The translations under genes and the position numbers were made by a program. This document shows, in pieces, positions 35,805 to 45,120 of a stretch of 64,000 bases of DNA. Origin of the DNA: Actinoalloteichus_B caeruleus (GTDB lineage Bacteria > Actinomycetota > Actinomycetes > Mycobacteriales > Pseudonocardiaceae); NCBI RefSeq assembly GCF_000718005.1, contig NZ_JODV01000008.1; one strand, written 5' to 3'. The notes under the pieces were generated by a model. That model saw only the letters and a list, made by a program, of their open reading frames with translations, made no database searches and was not told the origin of the DNA. Every line of letters begins with the position of its first letter. The stretch's first letter is position 1.

Positions 35805-36248
35805 TCAGGAGGGCAGTTCCCACGGTTCCCGCCACACCACGGCGGTCGCTCCCCTGATGTCGAGCACGACGACCTCCTGCCCCTCCTCCAGGACCTGGGT
35901 CTCGTCGAAACTGCGGGCGGACCACAGCTCCCCGGCGATCCGCACCCGCCCGTCCTGGGAGTCGGTCGTGGCCACCACCGTCGCCTTGCCTCCGATCAGG
36001 GCGTCGGTGTGCATCCTGACCTCGTCGCCCACCCGCATCCGGCGCTTCAACGCGGGTCTGGCGAGGGTGACCAGCCCCAGCGAGACGACGGTGAAGACCA
36101 CGACGTCGACCCACAGCGGCAGGCCCAGCCCCGCCGAGGCCGCCGCGGCGAGCGCGGCCAGGCCGAGCATGACGAGGACGAACTCCCCGGACAGCACCTC
36201 GGCGATGATGAGCACCGTTCCCGCGATGACCCACAGCAGCGCCGCCAT
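35805..36248 (-). CDS. NfeD-family membrane protein
   Basis: 147 aa short NfeD: three or so N-terminal membrane helices (LLWVIAGTVLIIAEVL; LVMLGLAALAAAASAGL; VDVVVFTVVSLGLV) and a C-terminal OB-fold domain (DALIGGKATVVATT...GRVRIAGELWSARS). It partners the SPFH protein encoded next. No protease domain is present, as in short NfeD forms. ATG 36248 is chosen; a possible 19-residue extension upstream is not supported. Confidence 0.88.
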   Translation of the reverse strand: MAALLWVIAGTVLIIAEVLSGEFVLVMLGLAALAAAASAGLGLPLWVDVVVFTVVSLGLVTLARPALKRRMRVGDEVRMHTDALIGGKATVVATTDSQDGRVRIAGELWSARSFDETQVLEEGQEVVVLDIRGATAVVWREPWELPS

Positions 36249-36338
36249 GCCTCCATGGTGGCAGACAGCGCCCGGTTCCGGGTCAGGAAGCGGGGGCCGG
36301 TGCACGAGGGGCGACAGGGGTTGCGCCGTCCGGAGGCC

Positions 36339-37181
36339 TCAGCCGGCGCGCTCGGCGTCCGGTTCGGTGACGAAGTCGATGAGGCGTTCCACGGCGTTGA
36401 TGAGCGGCGTCTCCAGGTCACGGAAGCTGTCGACCCCGGTCAGCACCCGGCGCCAGCCCGAGGCGGCGTCCGACCAACCGAGTGCGGCGCACACCCCCTC
36501 CTTCCACTCGCGCCCCCTGGGCACCTCCGGCCACGCGGTCACCCCCACCGACGTGGGGCGCACGGCCTGCCACACATCCACGTACGGGTGACCCGTCACC
36601 AGGACGTGGTCGCTGCCCGGGAGCGAGGAGATCTCGGCGACCAGCCGGGACTCCTTGCTGCCCTCGACGAGGTGGTCCACCAGCACGCCGACCCGGCGGC
36701 CGGGCCCCGGGGCGAACTCCACCAGGCGGTCGGCGAGGTGGTCGACGCCGCCGAGGGGCTCCACGACCACCCCCTCCACCCGCAGGTCGTGCCCCCACAC
36801 CCGTTCCACCAGCTCGGCGTCGTGCGTTCCCTCGACCCAGAGCCGGCTCGCCCTCGCCACCCGGGCCCGCAACCCGTCGACCCTGGTCGAACCGGACGCG
36901 GAGCGGGACGCCGCCGGCACGGGGGCAGCGGCCGGGCGCGGGCGCACCAGGGTCACGGGACGTCCCTCGTGCAGGAAGCCCGCCGCGCGCAGTGGGAACA
37001 CACGGCGGCGGCCGTGCCGGTCCTCCAGCACCACGCCGCCGCCGTCCACCCTCACGACGGCGCCGCAGAACCCGCTCACCGGGTCCTCCACCACCAGGCC
37101 CTCCTCGACGGGCAGCTCCGGTACGGACCGACGTGGCCGATGGGGGTCGAGGCCGGGCAGGCCCGGGTTTCCGAACGGCAT
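36339..37181 (-). CDS. DUF3097 family protein
   Basis: 280 aa actinobacterial DUF3097 protein of unknown function. The C-terminal half is characteristic: SRLWVEGTHDAELVERVWG, GVDHLADRLVEF, RVGVLVDHLVEGSKES and HPYVDVWQAV, which resembles a TOPRIM-like nucleotidyl-transfer/nuclease fold (acidic WVEG and VDH motifs); that resemblance is inference. ATG 37181; longer readings upstream lack coding character. Confidence 0.82.
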   Translation of the reverse strand: MPFGNPGLPGLDPHRPRRSVPELPVEEGLVVEDPVSGFCGAVVRVDGGGVVLEDRHGRRRVFPLRAAGFLHEGRPVTLVRPRPAAAPVPAASRSASGSTRVDGLRARVARASRLWVEGTHDAELVERVWGHDLRVEGVVVEPLGGVDHLADRLVEFAPGPGRRVGVLVDHLVEGSKESRLVAEISSLPGSDHVLVTGHPYVDVWQAVRPTSVGVTAWPEVPRGREWKEGVCAALGWSDAASGWRRVLTGVDSFRDLETPLINAVERLIDFVTEPDAERAG

Positions 37182-37285
37182 GGTCGACAACGGTAACCGG
37201 AGGTGGCGCCCCGGGTGTTCCGGGCGGGTCCCGGCGGCGGGAGCGGACTGGTGGTGGCCCTTCGACGTCTGGCCACCCGACCGAG

Positions 37286-37291
37286 TACTCT
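37286..37291 (+). promoter_or_regulatory. -10 box of the gene at 37300
   Basis: TACTCT, 8 nt before GTG 37300, the same hexamer and spacing as for mptB. Confidence 0.4.
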
Positions 37292-37299
37292 CGTGCGCC

Positions 37300-38094
37300 G
37301 TGCCATCCCCGAGTGCGACGATGGTCATCTGGACATCCGCCTGGCTGCGCGGTTCGGCCGCCGCCGATGATGTGCTTGATGCCCTGAACATCTGGGCCGA
37401 AGCCCACGAGGTACGAGCGGCTGACGACCAGACCGCCGCGACCCTGGACCTGCCCGGCCCCAACGACGGTCCGACCGGTCTCGCCATGCTGCTCGCCGCT
37501 CTGCGGCGCTGTCCCGAGACGAACGCGCGCCTCGTCCTCCCCGTCGCGGGTGACGTGCGCGGTCTCGGCGGTCCTGGCCCGTTCAGCGAGGCCGCGCTGC
37601 TCGCGGGGGAAGCCGTCGTGCTTCCGGAGGCGGGCATCGGTCTGGTCCCCCGGCCGGGGCCGGAGGGGCTGATGCGCTGGAGCGTCCACGAACTCCCCGA
37701 GATGCCACCGACACCCCTGCACCCCATCGGTGAGGCCGAGCACGGTCTGGCCGCGGCGATGCGGCAGGCGGCGACCGCGCTCACCGAGCTGGGCGTCGCC
37801 CGGAAACGCCCCGGCGTGCGCGAGGAGATCGCCGCGGCCCTGGCCAACACGCCCCGTCCTGAGTGGCCGGAGGCGATGCCGCAGCGCGCGCTGCGCGTGC
37901 TGGAACGGTCCGCCGAGGTGGCGGCGATCCTGGACGTCGCCAGCAGGGACGCTCCGGGGGGAGCGTTGTCGGCTTCGGCGGCCCGCGCCCGCGACGAGGC
38001 GTTGCGTCCCATCTTCAACGCGGTCCGCGCCGCCCGGATGACCGCCGTGGACGACGCGGCACGGGTCCTCGGCGACCGCGCGGCCCGACACTGA
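37300..38094 (+). CDS. Hypothetical protein, 264 aa
   Basis: Not recognised. N-terminal half is alpha/beta (MVIWTSAWLRGSAAADDVLDAL; NARLVLPVAGDVRGLGG), C-terminal half helical and Ala-rich. No signal peptide. Start GTG 37300 is set by the TACTCT box; ATG 37321 is an alternative. It is followed 100 bp later by another unknown gene in the same direction. Similar-looking proteins are common in actinomycete genomes but I cannot assign a function. Confidence 0.72.
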   Translation: MPSPSATMVIWTSAWLRGSAAADDVLDALNIWAEAHEVRAADDQTAATLDLPGPNDGPTGLAMLLAALRRCPETNARLVLPVAGDVRGLGGPGPFSEAALLAGEAVVLPEAGIGLVPRPGPEGLMRWSVHELPEMPPTPLHPIGEAEHGLAAAMRQAATALTELGVARKRPGVREEIAAALANTPRPEWPEAMPQRALRVLERSAEVAAILDVASRDAPGGALSASAARARDEALRPIFNAVRAARMTAVDDAARVLGDRAARH

Positions 38095-38194
38095 CGACCG
38101 GACCGGGGGGTGGTCGACGACCAGGACCACCCGTACCCGGCGGTGCTGGCAGGCGGAGTCGCGGGACTTCGCCGACGTGCGAGAGGATGACCGC

Positions 38195-39112
38195 GTGCGA
38201 CAAGGCGGCGGAGAGAAGGCGAAGCTCGCGGACTGGTCGGATCGAGCGATCGTGGCGATCAGATCCCGGGATCCCGAACAGCTCGACCGCGTCGTGCACG
38301 AGGTGCGCGCGGCGGGAAGCCTCGGGGCGCTCCTCCGCCAGTGGACGACGACGATCGTGCGGTTCGCTCCGCACGACGAGGCGGGTGGCATCCAGGTGCC
38401 GGCCCCGGCCCAGGACGATCCGAGCCGGGAACTGACCATGCAGGCCGTCGGCCAGCTCTTCCAGGCGACGGTGGCGGGTGACACCGACGCGGCCCACCGG
38501 ATCTGTGAGGCCGTGGCGGCCTGGCCGGCCGAGGCGCAGTCGGCGATCAGCTCGACCGTGGCACGCATCGTCGACAGCACGATCTCCCCGCTCGCGGTCC
38601 CCTCCCACTACCTGGTGCTGCTCGACTGGCTCGCGGTGATCCCCCGGGGGGAGGAGGACCAGGCGGTTCTGGAGGACCTGCTCGTCGTGATCAGCAGGAT
38701 GTGGCACGGCGACGGGTCGGAGGGCGCCCGGGCCGCGGGGGTCCTGCTGACGGGTCCCGACCGGCTACGACGGGCCATCACCCTGCTCGCGCGGGTCCTC
38801 GGTTCCCGGCTGCCCCCCGGCTCCCAGGTCACCGCGCGGGTGATCGAGACGAAGGAGGGCTCGGCGGGCACGATGACGGCCGAGCTGGACACCGCCACGA
38901 CGAACCCGGAGCTGGTGGAGGACTCGCGCCGACGCGCGCTGCTGCTGGCCGGGCGGGCGATCCGGGACATGGCCAACGGTGAACCCGACCGGGTCCGGTC
39001 TGATCTGGACCGGGTCGCGGAGGACACCGAGACGTTGGGCACCATCGCCCTCGTCCTGTGCTATATGTTCCGCAGCCGGATCCTCGGCATGGAGCCCGTC
39101 GTCGAGAACTGA
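38195..39112 (+). CDS. Hypothetical protein, 305 aa
   Basis: Not recognised. All-helical and soluble, rich in Ala, Arg, Glu and Asp (LADWSDRAIVAIRSRDPEQ near the start; LLAGRAIRDMANGEPDRVRSDL near the end), possibly a repeat-type scaffold. GTG 38195 is preceded by GAGGAT with 6 nt between, similar to the other leaderless starts. A hairpin follows at 39207. Confidence 0.7.
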   Translation: MRQGGGEKAKLADWSDRAIVAIRSRDPEQLDRVVHEVRAAGSLGALLRQWTTTIVRFAPHDEAGGIQVPAPAQDDPSRELTMQAVGQLFQATVAGDTDAAHRICEAVAAWPAEAQSAISSTVARIVDSTISPLAVPSHYLVLLDWLAVIPRGEEDQAVLEDLLVVISRMWHGDGSEGARAAGVLLTGPDRLRRAITLLARVLGSRLPPGSQVTARVIETKEGSAGTMTAELDTATTNPELVEDSRRRALLLAGRAIRDMANGEPDRVRSDLDRVAEDTETLGTIALVLCYMFRSRILGMEPVVEN

Positions 39113-39206
39113 CGCTCCCCTTCGGTGTCCCCCGAGTGCCCGCACCGGCGTACGCGGGGTCCGCCGGTCCTCGCCGTCGCCCCCGTGGGCGGCCGCAACC
39201 GGAACA

Positions 39207-39223
39207 CCCCCGGTGGCCGGGGG
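39207..39223. terminator. Terminator hairpin between convergent genes
   Basis: CCCCCGG-TGG-CCGGGGG, a perfect 7-bp stem with a 3-nt loop between the gene ending at 39112 and hemH ending at 39280. Confidence 0.5.
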
Positions 39224-39279
39224 CGCTCAGCCTCCGCTCACCTCGGCCGCACCGCCCGCCGAGGCCCGCCGCGTCCGCC

Positions 39280-40326
39280 TCAGCGGTGGGCGCCCACCCG
39301 TTCGCAGCAGCCCACCGCGCAGGGTGCCCCGTTCACGGTGCACCCGCCGGAGACCAACTCGGACAGCTTGCGTCGCGGCGCGTCGGACACGTGCTCGCGC
39401 ACCAACTCCACGACGAGTTCGGCGAAGCGGCGGTCAGCTCCCGCCGTCGCGGCGCGGGCGAACCCGATCCCGCGTTCCTCGGCGGCCTCCCTCGCCTCCT
39501 CGTCCAGGTCCCACAGGATCTCCAGGTGGTCGCTGACGAACCCGATCGGGGAGACCACCACGGCCGGCACCTCGGCCGGGTCGAGGGTCTCGATGTGGTC
39601 GACGACGTCGGGTTCCAGCCACGGGACCTGCGGCGGGCCGGACCTGGACTGCCAGACCACGTCGTACTCGGTGGCTCCGAGTTCGGCCGAGACCAGGCGG
39701 GCCGCCTCGGCCACCTGCCGCGAGTAGCGGTGCCCGCCCTCGGAGGCGGGGCCGGCCACGGCGTCGGCGGCCGTGGGCACCGAGTGGGCGGTGTAGATCA
39801 CCCTGGCCGAGGCGCGTCGTTCCTCGGGGATCTCCTCCAGCGCCGCACGCACCGCGTCGGCGTTGGCGGCGACGAACAGCGGGTGGTCGAAGAACTGGCG
39901 TAGCTTGACCAGTTCCGGGGCCCGCTCGCCCACCGCGTTCCTGGCGCGCTCGATGTCCTCGTCGTACTGCCGGCACGCCGAGTACCCGCCGTAGGCGCTG
40001 GTGGCGAAGACGAGGGCCCGTCGAACACCGTCGGCGGCCATCCGCGCGACGGTGTCCTCGACCATCGGTTCCCAGTTGCGGTTGCCGAAGTACACCGGGA
40101 GGTCGAGTCCCTGGCGGTCGAGCTCGATCCGAACGCGGTCGATGATGTCGCGGTTCAGCTGGTTCAGCGGCGAGACCCCGCCGAAGTGCAGGTAGTGCTC
40201 GGCGACGTCGTCGAGCCGTTCCGGCGGGACCCCGCGTCCTCGTGTCACGTTCTCCAGGAACGGGCGGACATCCTCAGGGCCTTCCGGCCCGCCGAAGGAC
40301 AGCAGCAGCACGGCGTCGTAGCTCAC
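39280..40326 (-). CDS. hemH: Ferrochelatase (coproporphyrin-type in actinobacteria)
   Basis: 348 aa. Inserts iron into the porphyrin; in actinobacteria the substrate is generally coproporphyrin III (CpfC). The conserved histidine is in VIYTAHSVP and the acidic pair region in VVWQSRSGPPQVPWLEPDV. C-terminal cysteines (GGCTVNGAPCAVGCC) match the [2Fe-2S] ligands found in actinobacterial ferrochelatases. GTG 40326. It follows fabI by 99 bp on the same strand, the fabG-inhA-hemZ order of mycobacteria. Confidence 0.95.
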   Translation of the reverse strand: MSYDAVLLLSFGGPEGPEDVRPFLENVTRGRGVPPERLDDVAEHYLHFGGVSPLNQLNRDIIDRVRIELDRQGLDLPVYFGNRNWEPMVEDTVARMAADGVRRALVFATSAYGGYSACRQYDEDIERARNAVGERAPELVKLRQFFDHPLFVAANADAVRAALEEIPEERRASARVIYTAHSVPTAADAVAGPASEGGHRYSRQVAEAARLVSAELGATEYDVVWQSRSGPPQVPWLEPDVVDHIETLDPAEVPAVVVSPIGFVSDHLEILWDLDEEAREAAEERGIGFARAATAGADRRFAELVVELVREHVSDAPRRKLSELVSGGCTVNGAPCAVGCCERVGAHR

Positions 40327-40425
40327 GTGCCTTTTCTACTCCGCTGCCCGGTTCTCGGCGGCAGGGGGTGGCACCGGCTGTGGCGGCGGCCATAAGCCCC
40401 TCGGCGGGCCGTGGTTGGCGGTGCG

Positions 40426-41193
40426 TCAGACGCCGACCGCGTGGAAGCCGCCGTCAGCCATCACGATGGAACCGGTGGTGCTGGGCAGCCAGTCCGAGAG
40501 CATCGCGCACACCGTGCGGGCCACCGGCTCGGGGTCGGTGACGTCCCAGCCGAGGGGGGCGCGGCTCGTCCAGGCGTCGGCCAGGCCCTCGAAACCGGGG
40601 ATGGACTTCGCGGCCATCGTCTTCAGCGGTCCGGCGGAGACGAGGTTGACCCGGACCCCCCTCCCGCCGAGGTCCCGCGCCAGGTAGCGGTTGGTGGACT
40701 CCAACGCCGCCTTGGCGACGCCCATCCAGTCGTAGACGGGCCAGGCCTGCCTGGCGTCGAAGTCCATCCCCACGACGGAGCTCCGCTCGGCGAGCAGCGG
40801 CATCAGCGCGGTCGTCAGGGACTTCAGCGAGTAGGCCGAGGTGTGCATGGCCGTGGCGACGTCCTCCCACGGCGCGTCGAGGAAGCCACCTCCCAGGCAG
40901 GACGGCGGGGCGTACCCGATGGAGTGGAGCACGCCGTCCAGCCCGTCCACGTGCTGTCCCACCCGCTCGGCGAGGGTGGCGAGGTGCTCCTGGTCCGTGA
41001 CGTCGAGTTCGACCACGGGCGCCGGCGTGGGCAGTCGACCGGCGATGCGCTCGACGAGGCTGAGCCGGCCGTAACCGGTCAGCACCACCGTCGCGCCCTC
41101 CTCCTGCGCCTTCCTCGCGACGTGGAAACCGATCGAGGAGTCGGTGATCACACCCGTGATCAGGAGGCGCTTGCCCTCCAGCAGTCCGGTCAC
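40426..41193 (-). CDS. fabI: Enoyl-ACP reductase FabI (InhA-like)
   Basis: 255 aa NADH-dependent reductase of the last step of FAS-II elongation. NAD binding: GVITDSSIGFHVA; the active-site Tyr and Lys are in YDWMGVAKAAL (Tyr-x6-Lys); the isoniazid-contact serine position of InhA is conserved in VLHSIGYAP. GTG 41193 with AGGAAGGA upstream, 49 bp after fabG. Organised as in mycobacteria, though mycolic acids are not implied. Confidence 0.95.
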   Translation of the reverse strand: MTGLLEGKRLLITGVITDSSIGFHVARKAQEEGATVVLTGYGRLSLVERIAGRLPTPAPVVELDVTDQEHLATLAERVGQHVDGLDGVLHSIGYAPPSCLGGGFLDAPWEDVATAMHTSAYSLKSLTTALMPLLAERSSVVGMDFDARQAWPVYDWMGVAKAALESTNRYLARDLGGRGVRVNLVSAGPLKTMAAKSIPGFEGLADAWTSRAPLGWDVTDPEPVARTVCAMLSDWLPSTTGSIVMADGGFHAVGV

Positions 41194-41242
41194 CTGTGTC
41201 GTCCTTCCTGGTTGCTGTGCTTGGAGTGGTGGTCGGGGAGGG

Positions 41243-41947
41243 TCAGTGCCCCATGCCGAGGCCGCCGTCGACGGGGATGACCGCGCCGGTGACGTAGGCG
41301 GCGGAGTCCGAGGCGAGCCAGGTCACCGCCGCGGCGACCTCCTCCGAGGTGGCGTACCGGCCCAGCGGGACCTGGCCGAGGATCTCCTCACGCCGCTTCT
41401 CCGGGAGCTGGTCGGTCATGTCGGTGGCCACGAATCCCGGCGCGACCACGTTCGCGGTGATGTTCCGGGAACCCAGTTCCCTGGCGATGGAGCGGGCCAT
41501 CCCGACCAGACCGGCCTTGCTCGCCGCGTAGTTCACCTGGCCGGCGGAACCGGTCAGCCCCACCACCGACGAGATGAAGACCATCCGGCCCCACCGCTTC
41601 CTGAGCATGGCGCTCGCCGCGTGCTTGGCCACCCGGTAGCTGCCGGTCAGGTTCGCGTCGAGGACCCGGGCGAACTGGTCCTCACTCATGCGGAGCAGCA
41701 GGGTGTCGTCGGTGATCCCGGCGTTGGCGACCAGCACCTCCACCGGACCGTGCTGCTCCTTGATCTCGGCGAAGGCCGCCTCCACCTGGGCGGCATCGGT
41801 GACGTCGCACTTCACCCCGAGCAGTCCCTCGGGGACGTCGCTGCCCCGGTGGGTCACGGCGACCCTGTCGCCCTGCGCCGCGAAGGCCTGGGCGATCGCC
41901 AGGCCGATGCCGCGGTTTCCTCCGGTGACCAGAACCGACCGTGCCAA
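41243..41947 (-). CDS. fabG: 3-oxoacyl-ACP reductase FabG
   Basis: 234 aa short-chain dehydrogenase. Glycine-rich TGGNRGIGLAIA, NAG in VLVANAGITDD, and the Ser-Tyr-Lys triad (FISSVVG; YAASK) are intact. It reduces 3-oxoacyl-ACP with NADPH. The start is TTG at 41947, with a perfect AGGAGG 6 nt upstream; no ATG or GTG fits as well. First gene of fabG-fabI(-hemH). Confidence 0.95.
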   Translation of the reverse strand: MARSVLVTGGNRGIGLAIAQAFAAQGDRVAVTHRGSDVPEGLLGVKCDVTDAAQVEAAFAEIKEQHGPVEVLVANAGITDDTLLLRMSEDQFARVLDANLTGSYRVAKHAASAMLRKRWGRMVFISSVVGLTGSAGQVNYAASKAGLVGMARSIARELGSRNITANVVAPGFVATDMTDQLPEKRREEILGQVPLGRYATSEEVAAAVTWLASDSAAYVTGAVIPVDGGLGMGH

Positions 41948-42089
41948 GACGTCCTCCTGCGAGCCGATGGAGCGAGACTGGACGCAACGCTATGGGACGC
42001 CTCCCGCCGGCCGACATGCGGCGTCCTACAAGGAATGCGCTGATTCCCCGTTCGTCGGCCACTTGTGCGGGGGTGGGGGCCGGCTCGGG

Positions 42090-43061
42090 TCAGATGCCAC
42101 GCCTGGTGATCAGCAGGGATGAGGTCCCGGCGAGCACCGCGACGACGGTGCCCAGCACGAACCAGGGCTTGGAGGCGTCGACCTGCTGGAGTTCGTAACC
42201 GATCTGCTCACCGAGCGTGTCGTACACGCGGTGGAGCTCCTCGGCGCTGGCCGCCTTGTAGAACTCGCCGCCGGAGATCTCGGCGATCTGCTCCATCATG
42301 ACGTCGTCGACCGGGACGTCGATCTCCTGCCCCTGGATCTCCACCCGACCGGAGTCGGTGCCGAAGGAGATGGTGGAGATCGGCACCTCGGCCTCGGCAG
42401 CCTCCTCGGCCGCGTCCAACTCCAGCTTGCCCACGGTCCGCTTCCCGTCGGTCATCAGCACGATGCGGGCGGGTGGTGGCCCCTCCGCACCGCTCACGAT
42501 GGCCCCGAAGGACTCGATGGCCGCCAGGGAGGCGGTGATGGCCTCCCCGGTCGCGGTGGCCTCGGCCAGCCGCAGCCCCTGGATCGCCTGGACCACGGTG
42601 TCCCGGTTGACGGTGGGCGGCACCAGGACCGTGGCTGACCCGGCGAAGGACACCAGCCCGACGTTGACCCCGGGGGTCATGCCCTCGACGAACTCGGCGG
42701 CGGCGTCCTGGGCCGCCTCCAACCGGCTCGGCTCGATGTCGGTGGCCTGCATCGACAGCGACACGTCGATCGCGAGCATCACGGTGGCCCGGTTCCGGGG
42801 AACGCGGTCCTCGGTGGTCGGGCCGGCCAGACCGACCGTGAGGAGCACGAGGGCGACGCCGAGCAGGCCCGAGGGGGTGTGGCGCCGCCATCCCGGGGTG
42901 GGCGGGGCGACCCTGTCGAGCAGCTCCAGGTTGGCGAAGCGCAGGGCGTCCCGTCGTCGGCGGCGCATCGCCAGCAGGTAGCCAACCGCCAGCGCGGCCA
43001 CCCCGAGCAGGAGCAGGAACCACCATGGCGTGGCGAAACCACCGAACGCCAGGCTCGGCAT
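42090..43061 (-). CDS. Membrane vWA-domain protein of the MoxR operon
   Basis: 323 aa, BatA-like. Two N-terminal helices (PWWFLLLLGVAALAVGYLL and LLGVALVLLTVGLAG), a vWA domain with intact MIDAS (IDVSLSM; VGLVSFAGSA; VLMTDG) and a C-terminal helix (VLGTVVAVLAGTSSLLI). Works with MoxR AAA ATPases, probably in envelope or metal-cofactor maturation (Rv1481 equivalent). ATG 43061 overlaps the DUF58 stop by one base (TGATG); it has AGGGGG 9 nt upstream, which decides against GTG 43082. Confidence 0.9.
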   Translation of the reverse strand: MPSLAFGGFATPWWFLLLLGVAALAVGYLLAMRRRRRDALRFANLELLDRVAPPTPGWRRHTPSGLLGVALVLLTVGLAGPTTEDRVPRNRATVMLAIDVSLSMQATDIEPSRLEAAQDAAAEFVEGMTPGVNVGLVSFAGSATVLVPPTVNRDTVVQAIQGLRLAEATATGEAITASLAAIESFGAIVSGAEGPPPARIVLMTDGKRTVGKLELDAAEEAAEAEVPISTISFGTDSGRVEIQGQEIDVPVDDVMMEQIAEISGGEFYKAASAEELHRVYDTLGEQIGYELQQVDASKPWFVLGTVVAVLAGTSSLLITRRGI

Positions 43062-44014
43062 CAGCGCGTACCCCCTGACCACTGTCGTTTGCGCGTCACG
43101 ACGAACCGCACGATGTCGGCGATCCAGTCGGAGTCGGTGCGGAGGGTGAGCTGCGCGCCGCCGGCGCGCCGCAGTTCCCGTCCGACCTCGGCCCGGTGGG
43201 CCGAGGCGGCGGCGGCGAAGTCCCGGCGGAGCCTCGGGGTGGTCTCCACCTCACGCTGCCGCCCCGTCTCCGGGTCGGCGAGGACGACCGTTCCCACGTC
43301 GGGGAGTTCGAGGTCACGGCGGTCCAGCACCTCGACCGACAGCAGCTGGTGCCGGGCTCCCAGCGCCCGCAGGGGACGGACCCAGTCCAGGGGGCCGAGG
43401 AAGTCCGAGATCACCACCACCAGGCCCCGCCTGCGCCTCGGCCTGCGAAGTTGTTCCAGTGCCGCCCCGAGGTCGCCCCGAACACCCTGCTCCGCCCGAG
43501 GGGTGTCGGCGATCTCCTTGATCAGGGACCTGAGGTGTGGCAGCCCGCTCCCCGGGGGGAGCCGACGCGTCCGGTCACCGGTGGAGATCACCGCCCCGAC
43601 CCGGTTGGCCCCGTTCCTGGTGAGGTAGGCCAGGGCGGAGGCGGCGGCCACCGCGAGGTCCCGCTTCTCGCAGTTCACGGTGCCGAAGTCGAGGCTGGCC
43701 GAGAGGTCCATCACCAGCCAGGTCTCCAGCTCCCGGTCGGCGGCGGTGTCCCGAATGTGGGGTTCCGTCGTCCGCGCGGTGACCGCCCAGTCCATCAGCC
43801 GGACGTCGTCCCCCACCTGGTAGACCCGGGCGTCGCCGGGCTCGCTGCCCGGCCCGGGCAGCAGGCCGAGGTGGTTGCCCTGGAGCAGCCCGTCCAGCCT
43901 CCTCCGAACCACGAGTTCGAGTGACCGCAGTGCCGCCTCGGGCCGCCCCGGCCGCGTGGTCGGAGGGGCCCAGGCGGGTCGGGGCTGGTCGGGCGTGGTC
44001 CGAACTCCGGTCAC
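43061..44014 (-). CDS. DUF58 domain protein
   Basis: 317 aa. DUF58 core GDDVRLMDWAVTARTTEPHIRD (part) and the vWA-like LVMDLSASLDFG are evident. Member of the MoxR-DUF58-vWA trio. GTG 44014 overlaps the moxR stop (GTGA), so translation is coupled; the much longer in-frame reading upstream is antiparallel noise inside moxR. Confidence 0.9.
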   Translation of the reverse strand: MTGVRTTPDQPRPAWAPPTTRPGRPEAALRSLELVVRRRLDGLLQGNHLGLLPGPGSEPGDARVYQVGDDVRLMDWAVTARTTEPHIRDTAADRELETWLVMDLSASLDFGTVNCEKRDLAVAAASALAYLTRNGANRVGAVISTGDRTRRLPPGSGLPHLRSLIKEIADTPRAEQGVRGDLGAALEQLRRPRRRRGLVVVISDFLGPLDWVRPLRALGARHQLLSVEVLDRRDLELPDVGTVVLADPETGRQREVETTPRLRRDFAAAASAHRAEVGRELRRAGGAQLTLRTDSDWIADIVRFVVTRKRQWSGGTR

Positions 44015-45120
44015 GGCAGCGGGTGGGCGGGGTTGTGCACGACGGGTGCCGGCATGCTCGGCTGCTGCGGGCGGGCGGAGACCTGCGGCAGCGGAACGGT
44101 CTGGAGCACGCGGGAGACCACGTGGTCCACGGGCACGTTGTCGGCGAGAGCGTCGTAGGAGAGGACCAACCGGTGTCGGAGCACGTCGGGCGCGATGTCC
44201 ACCACGTCCTGCGGGAGCACGTAGTCCCGGCCCCGCAACAACGCCAGCGCGCGCGCGGCCGCGACCAGTCCCAGGGTGGCTCGGGGGGACGCGCCGTAGG
44301 CGATCCAGTCTGCGACGTCGGCGAGACCGTGTTCGGCAGGGGTGCGCGTGGCCACCACCAGGCGCACGACGTAGTCGACCAACGAGTGGTGCACGAAGAC
44401 CTGGCTGGCGACGTCCTGGAGCCTGCTGAGTTCGCGCGGGTCGACGACCTGCTGGGGTTCCGGGGCCCGGACGCCCATCCGGTAGACGATCTCGCGTTCC
44501 TCCTCCGGGCTGGGGTACTCGACCTGCACCTTGAACAGGAAGCGGTCCCGTTGGGCCTCGGGCAGGGGGTAGACCCCCTCGTTCTCGATCGGGTTCTGCG
44601 TCGCCAGCACGAGGAAGGGCTGGGGCATGTCGAAGGTCCGACCGCCGAGGGAGACGTGGTGCTCGGCCATCACCTCCAGCAGGGCCGACTGCACCTTCGC
44701 CGGGGCGCGGTTGATCTCGTCGGCCAGTACGAAGTTCGCGACGACGGGACCGAGTTCGACGTCGAAGGCTTCCTTCCCCTGCCGGTAGATCCGGGTGCCG
44801 AGGATGTCGGCGGGGACGAGGTCGGGGGTGAACTGGAGGCGGGAGTAGGAACCTCCGATGACGCGGGCGACGGTCTCCACTGCCAGCGTCTTGGCGACAC
44901 CGGGCACACCCTCGAGCAGGATGTGGCCCCTGGCCAGCATCCCGACCAGTATCCGCTCGACCAGTCGATCCTGGCCGACGATCACCCGCTTGATCTCGAA
45001 CACCATCCGTTCGAGGACCCCGGCGTCCTGTGCCGGAGTGCTGGCCGGGTGACTGTCCACGGTCTGGTAACCGGACGCCTGGCCCCCCTGGTCCGTGCCG
45101 GCCTGCCCGCCCTCGGTCAC
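44011..45120 (-). CDS. moxR: MoxR-family AAA+ ATPase
   Basis: 369 aa. Walker A in LEGVPGVAKT, Walker B in FVLADEINRAPAK, sensor 1 in VLATQNPIE and the sensor 2 arginine region near GASPRATLGL. A chaperone-like ATPase acting with the DUF58 and vWA partners encoded next (Rv1479-Rv1481 order). GTG 45120 has AGGAGGT 6 nt upstream; an ATG at 45516 would add 132 low-complexity residues and is rejected. Confidence 0.93.
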   Translation of the reverse strand: MTEGGQAGTDQGGQASGYQTVDSHPASTPAQDAGVLERMVFEIKRVIVGQDRLVERILVGMLARGHILLEGVPGVAKTLAVETVARVIGGSYSRLQFTPDLVPADILGTRIYRQGKEAFDVELGPVVANFVLADEINRAPAKVQSALLEVMAEHHVSLGGRTFDMPQPFLVLATQNPIENEGVYPLPEAQRDRFLFKVQVEYPSPEEEREIVYRMGVRAPEPQQVVDPRELSRLQDVASQVFVHHSLVDYVVRLVVATRTPAEHGLADVADWIAYGASPRATLGLVAAARALALLRGRDYVLPQDVVDIAPDVLRHRLVLSYDALADNVPVDHVVSRVLQTVPLPQVSARPQQPSMPAPVVHNPAHPLP

